Shown one piece after another: positions 59,023 through 64,000 of a stretch of 64,000 nt of DNA. Below the pieces are notes generated by a model. That model was not told where the DNA came from. It was given only the letters and a program-made list of their open reading frames with translations, and did not search any database. The stretch's first letter is position 1. The number at the start of each line of letters is the position of its first letter. The stretch covers positions 4,036,148 to 4,100,147 of the forward strand of contig CM030931.1 in NCBI GenBank assembly GCA_018136815.1, written 5' to 3'. This DNA is from Isochrysis galbana. Its lineage: Eukaryota > Haptophyta > Isochrysidales > Isochrysidaceae. Both the position numbers and the translations under genes were made by a program.

Positions 59023-61902
59023 ATGCCGGCAGCTCTCTTGCGGTGCGTGCTGGTGGCGAGCTGCGTATGGGCTTCTAAGGCGGAGCAGTACGTCGTCTAC
59101 GAGCAGAAGCCCGTCTCGTCCACGCGGCCTGCCCCGCGCACGCTCGCCTCCGCTGTGCTCCAGTTTGCCTCTGCATCAGTTGTGAGCGGCCAGTACATCT
59201 GGCTCTTTGGCGGCACCAACGGCGGCGACAGCGACACGGTGTACAACGATCTATGGCTGTATACGGTCTCGAGCGGCAGATGGACGCAGAAGAGCCCAGT
59301 CGGCACCATCCCGCAGCGAAGGCGAGGCGCCACGCTGACAGCCGTCGAGAATGCGAGGGCGTACCTCTATGGAGGCTCAGCTTCTGTCGGTGAGACAGTG
59401 GGGCCGCTCTCGCCCGAGACGACCCAGACGGTCTGGAAGCTTGGGCTTGATCGTACCACGCCGAGCTGGCAGATCATGACCATCGCGACTAACGCGATCA
59501 GTGTGCCTACATCTGGAGTCTCGAGCTCTGGGGCACCTCCGCCCACTCGCATGCGCCATACGTCAACGCTGCTCCCGCTGCCGTTCGTGGATACCGAGCC
59601 CAAGGGCATGGTCATCTTTGGAGGCCAGTCGTCTAGTCTCGTAGGCATGAATGACGTCCACGCATTCCATTTCACCTCGGAGTCTGCTGGTAGGTGGTAC
59701 TCGTTGTCTCCATCAGGAGCAGCACCGGCTCCGCGCCTTGGGCACTCTGCGTGCAACGCACTCAATAACCTCGTCATCTTCGGCGGGACGAACCCACTGG
59801 CGTCGCCACCGGTGCGTTACTCAGACGTTCATATCCTGAACCTGAAGACGAATACCTGGTCGGAGCCCATCCGCGTGGGTTCAGAGGCGCCCTCAGGCCG
59901 AGAAGGGCACTCTATGCTCACAATTGGCTCAACCATCTATATCTTTGGAGGTGTCAACCAAGTGGGAGATATCCTCGATGACCTGTGGGCCTTTTCGGCT
60001 TACTCGGCCGTCGCCGGGCAGCTAGTCTGGACCAAGCCGATCCCGATGTCCGCCATTCCTGCGGCTCGCTGGGGACACGTTGCCGTCACGGATTCCTTCT
60101 CCGCGTTGATGTTGGGTGGCCTTGGGGCCGACCTCGCGCCGCTCGCCGATGTCCACACCATGCGGGCGGGATGCGGCGGCAACTTGACGCTGACAGCGTC
60201 ACGCGGATCGTTTGGAGACGGCGATGGCAACTACCTCTCGAATCTCAATTGTCATTGGACGATCATACCTGCTGTTTCCAACGCTAACGTTCGCATCTCC
60301 ATCTCGGAGATCGATATCATTGACTCATCAGATAAGGTCATCTTGTACGACGGCGACTCGACAAACTCTGCGCGGCTGAATGGCGAGGGGTTTACAGGCC
60401 AGATTCTTCCTCCGTCCATGACCTCGTCGGGGCCGTCACTTCACGTCCAGTTCATCTCCGATTCCGCCGATGTTTCCGGTGGCTTCAAGGCTCTGTATGA
60501 GGCCGTCTGCGCTCCTGGCTACACCTTCAATCAGTTCAACAATGGGTGTGAGCCGTGCCCAACGGGCACGTATGCTGCGGCCGCTGACTCCGCCTCGTGC
60601 TTGCCTTGCCCGGAGGGTACGTACGCCGACACCGTCGGCTCCATCGCCTGTACGCCATGTGCAAACTATGCTACGACGCCTACATCGGGGTCAATCACAT
60701 CCGTCGCGTGCTCATGCCAGCCAGGCTACGTCAGCAACGGAGAAGTTGGCGTCAACTTGTTGTGCGCCATCTGCGCGGAAGGCGGAGATTGTCCTGGCGG
60801 TGGCATTATGAAAGCTTTGTCTGGCTGGTGCCAAGACGCAGATGCCCTCGACCCTTCGGAACCTGCCACCCCGGCATCATTCTCCAAGTGTTGTGTGCCC
60901 GACCAGTGCCCGGGTGGAGCCGCAGCACTATGTAACTCGTATATCGGAGTGGTTAATCAAGACGCCATCTGCTCGATCAATGCCTTCTCGTGGGAGACAA
61001 TGAGCGGTATCCGCTTTACTTTGGGTACGTGGGTATCGTTCATCCTGATCTTTGTCTTCCTTCTCGCACTCTGTTTCATCCTGGGCTCCGTCTGCGGATT
61101 CCGCCTCAACAACTACAAGCGGAGGCGAATAGGAGCGGACAAGAGCCTTCTGCCGCCACCCGTGCTCATGGGTCGCGAAACGCTCGAACAGCATCGAGTC
61201 GTGGAGTTTGAATCCAGCTCGGCTGGCTCCTCCCGTTCTGGCCGCTCTTCTAGATACGATGAGTTTGAATCCATGGATGCCACCCCGCGAAATGACCCCC
61301 AGGAAGGCGGCGAGCTTGTCGTCGTGGCCATAGACGACTTCCGCAACGAGGGGCCGTACCTTGCGGCGGCGCGATCGTCGGGGGGGAAGGGGGATAAGCC
61401 CTCGGGGATTTCTGCGATACCTCTGCAGGGGGTCAACCACGACAGAGGGGAGCACGAGGGTGCGGCAGCATCCGATCAAGACGAAGAAGCGTTACCTCCG
61501 ATGAGCCATTCGAGGCCAATGAGGAGACGAGAGGGTCATGATGCAGCGCTCGACGAGCTCACGCCATCTGCCATGGCACTTGAGCTTGGCGAGACCACCA
61601 GAGATAGGAAGGCTGCTCAAGGAGACGCCGCGGAATCGTCCGATGGGCCACAGAAAGAAAAGAAGGGAAAGAAGGGAAAGAAGGGAAAGGAAGGCCAGAT
61701 CAATGTGGGGACCATAGACGAGGCTCCTGCCGAGGGCGAGGTGGGCAGCGATGCTGTTCAAGCTGCTGACAATGGCGGCGAGGGCGAAGCAAGAGCGGAG
61801 GGAAATCAAGAAGAGAACAAAGAAAATGAGGCAGAGGAGGGGGAGAAGAAGAAGAAGAAGAAGAAGAAGAAGAAGACGGAGAAGGCAACCGATGATGTGT
61901 AG
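59023..61902 (+). CDS. Kelch / CUB / Cys-rich single-pass membrane receptor
   Basis: 959 residues from ATG 59023, chosen because it opens a signal peptide (MPAALLRCVLVASCVWASKA); the frame extends 63 codons further upstream in basic sequence. Kelch repeats lie at about 45-380 (YIWLFGGTNGG, MVIFGGQSS, LVIFGGTNP, IYIFGGVNQ, ALMLGGLGA). A CUB-like domain spans about 382-490 (CGGNLTLTAS, CHWTIIP, VILYDGDS, VQFISDS). GCC2/GCC3-type Cys repeats occupy about 495-580 (CEPCPTGTYAAAADSASCLP, CPEGTYADTVGSIACTPC). One membrane helix follows at about 665-692, then an acidic/Ser-rich cytosolic tail ending in poly-Lys. The order is reminiscent of attractin/MEGF8-type receptors but shorter. Probably a cell-surface adhesion or sensing protein. 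Confidence 0.8.
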   Translation: MPAALLRCVLVASCVWASKAEQYVVYEQKPVSSTRPAPRTLASAVLQFASASVVSGQYIWLFGGTNGGDSDTVYNDLWLYTVSSGRWTQKSPVGTIPQRRRGATLTAVENARAYLYGGSASVGETVGPLSPETTQTVWKLGLDRTTPSWQIMTIATNAISVPTSGVSSSGAPPPTRMRHTSTLLPLPFVDTEPKGMVIFGGQSSSLVGMNDVHAFHFTSESAGRWYSLSPSGAAPAPRLGHSACNALNNLVIFGGTNPLASPPVRYSDVHILNLKTNTWSEPIRVGSEAPSGREGHSMLTIGSTIYIFGGVNQVGDILDDLWAFSAYSAVAGQLVWTKPIPMSAIPAARWGHVAVTDSFSALMLGGLGADLAPLADVHTMRAGCGGNLTLTASRGSFGDGDGNYLSNLNCHWTIIPAVSNANVRISISEIDIIDSSDKVILYDGDSTNSARLNGEGFTGQILPPSMTSSGPSLHVQFISDSADVSGGFKALYEAVCAPGYTFNQFNNGCEPCPTGTYAAAADSASCLPCPEGTYADTVGSIACTPCANYATTPTSGSITSVACSCQPGYVSNGEVGVNLLCAICAEGGDCPGGGIMKALSGWCQDADALDPSEPATPASFSKCCVPDQCPGGAAALCNSYIGVVNQDAICSINAFSWETMSGIRFTLGTWVSFILIFVFLLALCFILGSVCGFRLNNYKRRRIGADKSLLPPPVLMGRETLEQHRVVEFESSSAGSSRSGRSSRYDEFESMDATPRNDPQEGGELVVVAIDDFRNEGPYLAAARSSGGKGDKPSGISAIPLQGVNHDRGEHEGAAASDQDEEALPPMSHSRPMRRREGHDAALDELTPSAMALELGETTRDRKAAQGDAAESSDGPQKEKKGKKGKKGKEGQINVGTIDEAPAEGEVGSDAVQAADNGGEGEARAEGNQEENKENEAEEGEKKKKKKKKKKTEKATDDV

Positions 61903-62119
61903 GGAGTTGCGCCGATATGATTTTTTTCATGTGGTTGTTTGGTGGCCCTTGCTCACCACTTGTCACCTATTCTTCCCATAGCAATACGTTCTTGCCGCGG
62001 AGGCACACTGCAGTCTACAAGGGAGAGCGTTGCGGGATGCAAGCTGGCAATGCGCTGCAACGACGTATCGGGCGATCCCGTATCATTGATCGTGTATTGT
62101 GCGTGAGCAGTGCGCTCCT
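61903..62119. other. 3' flank of the kelch gene
   Basis: No further gene. No canonical AATAAA within 200 nt of the stop. Confidence 0.35.
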
Positions 62120-62248
62120 TGTGCAAAAAAAAACTTCTTTATGTACTCACCACACGCGCGGCTTTGCATTGACTTTCCCGCGCCCGCGTCCCTTCCCACT
62201 CCCTCCACCCGCCTCGCGGCTCGTGCACTACGTAGGGGCTCGATGAAC
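62120..62248 (-). mobile_element. LINE 3' terminus (solo), minus orientation
   Basis: In plus reading AAAAAAAAACTTCTTTATGT, ACTCACCACACGCGCGGC and then CTCGTGCACTACGTAGGGGC mirror the LINE end (T run, A/T box, GC-rich, CCCCTACGTAGTGCACGAG). The usual CCGC stem is reduced to CGCCTCGCGGC. Confidence 0.55.
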
Positions 62249-63185
62249 GGGGCTTTCGGTGGCAGGCGGCGTGTCCCGGTCCCCGGTGCGGTCTAGTGCT
62301 CCCTTCTCCCTCCTGCGCCACCGGGCGACCGGTTTTCAGTGCGTCTGCTGTCGCAAAGGCGCCTTGTTTTCTTTTTTCTTTTTTGTTTATTTGTCTTGCC
62401 TTCGGTTGTTTCGTTGTGGGGTGTGTTAGTGTTAAGGTTTTGTCGGGCGATTGGTTTGGTGGTCGGATCCGCTTCTTGCCGCCTAGTCAGGGCGTATGGG
62501 TTCACGTTGACACGCCCTCGAGGGCCCATTGCAGTAGCTTGGGCAAGGTGTTAACCCATCTGGCCTCTTACAAGTGTTGACGCAGGGCACAACAAGTGTT
62601 GACATGGTGTTGACGCACTTCCACTTGTCACTCTTGCGGTCACAGTGTGAGAAAAAGTCCCGCTGGGGGACAATAAGAAAAACACTGGGCTCAAGCAGAC
62701 AAGTCCCCGGCACCCGGGGAGACAGCCGCGAGAGGCGAGGCGGGAGAGGAGAATTCTCTCGGGGGAGGATTAGAGAGGGTGAGGGCCCGGCGAAACAACT
62801 GTAATGCGGCGACCGGGAAACAAAAGTTCTCTGTCGTTCACCGACAAATGATTTGACAACTCTACGATAGATAGATTTATTATCATAAACATATCATTCA
62901 ATTTTGTTACGAATGGTGCCCCCAGCGCCCTTTTGTCGAACACGCGATGACTACAGGCTCGTAGGCAGAGGGCCGTTCGACCGAGCCGGCAGCTGACGCG
63001 GCCGTAGAATGTTCGTTGATTGTTGCTTGCGGGAAGATGTCTGAAAGGTCATAGTAGGAGTCGGGTCTGACAGTGTCTGCCATCGAGCGCTACGAGCGAC
63101 GAGGTGGACTGAAGGCCGAAGGATTGTGACGCGTGGCGTCGGAGAGTAGGGACGAGGCTAGCTAGCGAGCTAGTGGTAGAAAGAG
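62249..63185. other. Intergenic, no gene recognised
   Basis: Contains a GTGTTGAC triple (62574, 62596, 62609), a direct GCTAGCTAGCGAGCTAG palindrome at 63159-63175 and otherwise no recognisable feature. Confidence 0.45.
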
Positions 63186-63186
63186 A

Positions 63187-63950
63187 ATGAAAAAAACCTT
63201 TTAATATTCTTACCGCACTCGCGGCAAATGGAACCACTACCCACTACAAGTAGCACGTAGCATACTCTCTACACCCCCATTCCCCGGCCCTTCTCCCCCC
63301 GCCATCAGGCGGCTCCCCCCGTACACTACTAGGGGGATTGGGGTGGAGGGCTTAGATATGGTCCGGTGGCCCGCGCCACCCCCGGTGATCTTTCCCCCCC
63401 TTCCTCCTGTGTCTCCGAGTGGGCGGCCCACTCTGTCTCGTCTTATCCTGTAAACAGGCGCGAGACTTACCGATTTTCCGGTGGGCGGAGCTCTCGCTCG
63501 CGCCCACCCCCTTTTCCGCGCTCTCTCTCCCCTCTCCTGCGGCACGCGCGATGGCGCGCCTGCGGCAGGCCTCCAGCTGCCCTCTGGCGGCCCCTGGAGG
63601 CTCCTGGAGTCCAGCTCAGGGGGCAGAGGAGGCTGGGGCTGGGCCCTGGCCTCCCCTGCCTCTCCCTCGCTGGCGCTCCCGAGCCTCCGGGGCCCCCAGT
63701 CTGCACCTGTCTGCCTGTCGACCAGGGGGGGAAGGGGGGTTGGAGCAATGGGCTGGTCACGAGGGGCCAGGATGGGCGAATGGGGCGAGCCTGTGGGGAA
63801 GGGAGTGGGTCAGTAAGGCAGTGGCCTCCTGGCAAGCCATCAGGCATGCCAGGAGGATGGGTGGTTCCTCCCCCATGGCAGGGGAGGAGTGGAGAGAGGG
63901 GGGCTCGTGCCCCCCCATGGGTCAACCAAGTATAAACTTAGTTGGTAGAA
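63187..63950 (-). mobile_element. LINE-derived composite, type R2 5' end with LINE 3' end, minus orientation
   Basis: The minus strand starts with the hairpin CAACTAAGT-TTAT-ACTTGGTTG and ATG at 63918 (4 nt later). It continues through R2 sequence shared with 49568-49800 and 4115-4400, then GGATAAGACGAGACAGAG, and ends in the LINE 3' UTR: CCTGTTTACAGG, CCCCCTAGTAGTGTACGGGG, CCGCCTGATGGCGG, GCGGTAAGAATATTAAAAGG and T7 at 63187. A copy with both ends but no endonuclease or transcriptase: a non-autonomous derivative. This copy links R2 sequence to the LINE 3' end. Confidence 0.7.
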
Positions 63951-64000
63951 AGAGAATGAGAATGAGAGCTTCTTAGGTCCGAGGTAGACACGGGAGACTA

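Noticed and set aside
1..64000. tRNA, rRNA, CRISPR array, bacterial operon or prophage
   Set aside because: No cloverleaf with a TTCRA arm, no rRNA core words and no regularly spaced short repeats with unique spacers were found; gene structure is eukaryotic.

Overview
The window looks like nuclear DNA of a unicellular, probably flagellated alga, most likely a heterokont or haptophyte-type protist. It is GC-rich, carries eukaryotic domain architectures, has a multi-exon gene with GT-AG introns, and shows TATA and AATAAA signals rather than bacterial operons. It also holds LINE, hAT and MITE debris and many homopolymer tracts. I see no rRNA, no tRNA and no CRISPR array. The species assignment is an inference.

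Genes, left to right: a C2-domain protein resembling RPGRIP1-type ciliary transition-zone proteins (1361-2944 +); a coiled-coil protein (4699-5682 -) divergent from a short Harbinger-like remnant (6023-6349 +); a two-exon sulfotransferase-like gene (6868-7876 +); a four-exon alpha/beta hydrolase (13674-11969 -) whose catalytic triad is completed only by splicing; a giant intronless photoreceptor gene (34585-21341 -); an MFS transporter of FLVCR/SLC49 type (36558-38123 +); a chromodomain/GRF/SET/Myb chromatin protein (42807-44480 +); a small coiled-coil gene with a probable tiny intron (45472-45976 +); a COPI-associated/TVP15-like membrane protein (48168-47521 -); a 1783-residue double pseudo-calpain with EF-hands and a CaaX end (56403-51052 -); ribosome-biogenesis factor EBP2 (58555-57662 -); and, divergent from it, a kelch/CUB/cysteine-rich membrane receptor (59023-61902 +).

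The centrepiece is the 4414-residue photoreceptor. After 856 residues of unique and coiled-coil sequence come six almost identical 597-residue units. Each unit is LOV-A, an RGS-like domain, then LOV-B, giving twelve LOV domains that all keep the photoactive cysteine and six RGS-like domains in one polypeptide. It recalls brown-algal helmchrome and the fungal RGS-LOV proteins, but I know of no such array. Shared markers show that part of it grew by duplication of a two-unit block.

Between genes lies a dense layer of one LINE family. Its signature is a short hairpin 2-10 nt upstream of the first ATG and a 3' terminus with paired stem-loops, a GC-rich stretch, an AATATTAAAAGG-like box and an oligo-T tract. 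One long copy (14.6-20.0 kb) keeps its endonuclease but has lost the reverse-transcriptase core. Other copies are internally deleted or fused to an hAT transposase fragment. There are also a palindromic MITE, two inverted-repeat elements and several tandem repeats.

Several genes (photoreceptor, RPGRIP1-like C2 protein, EF-hand pseudo-calpain) would fit a motile, light-steering flagellate, but eukaryotic neighbours need not share a function.
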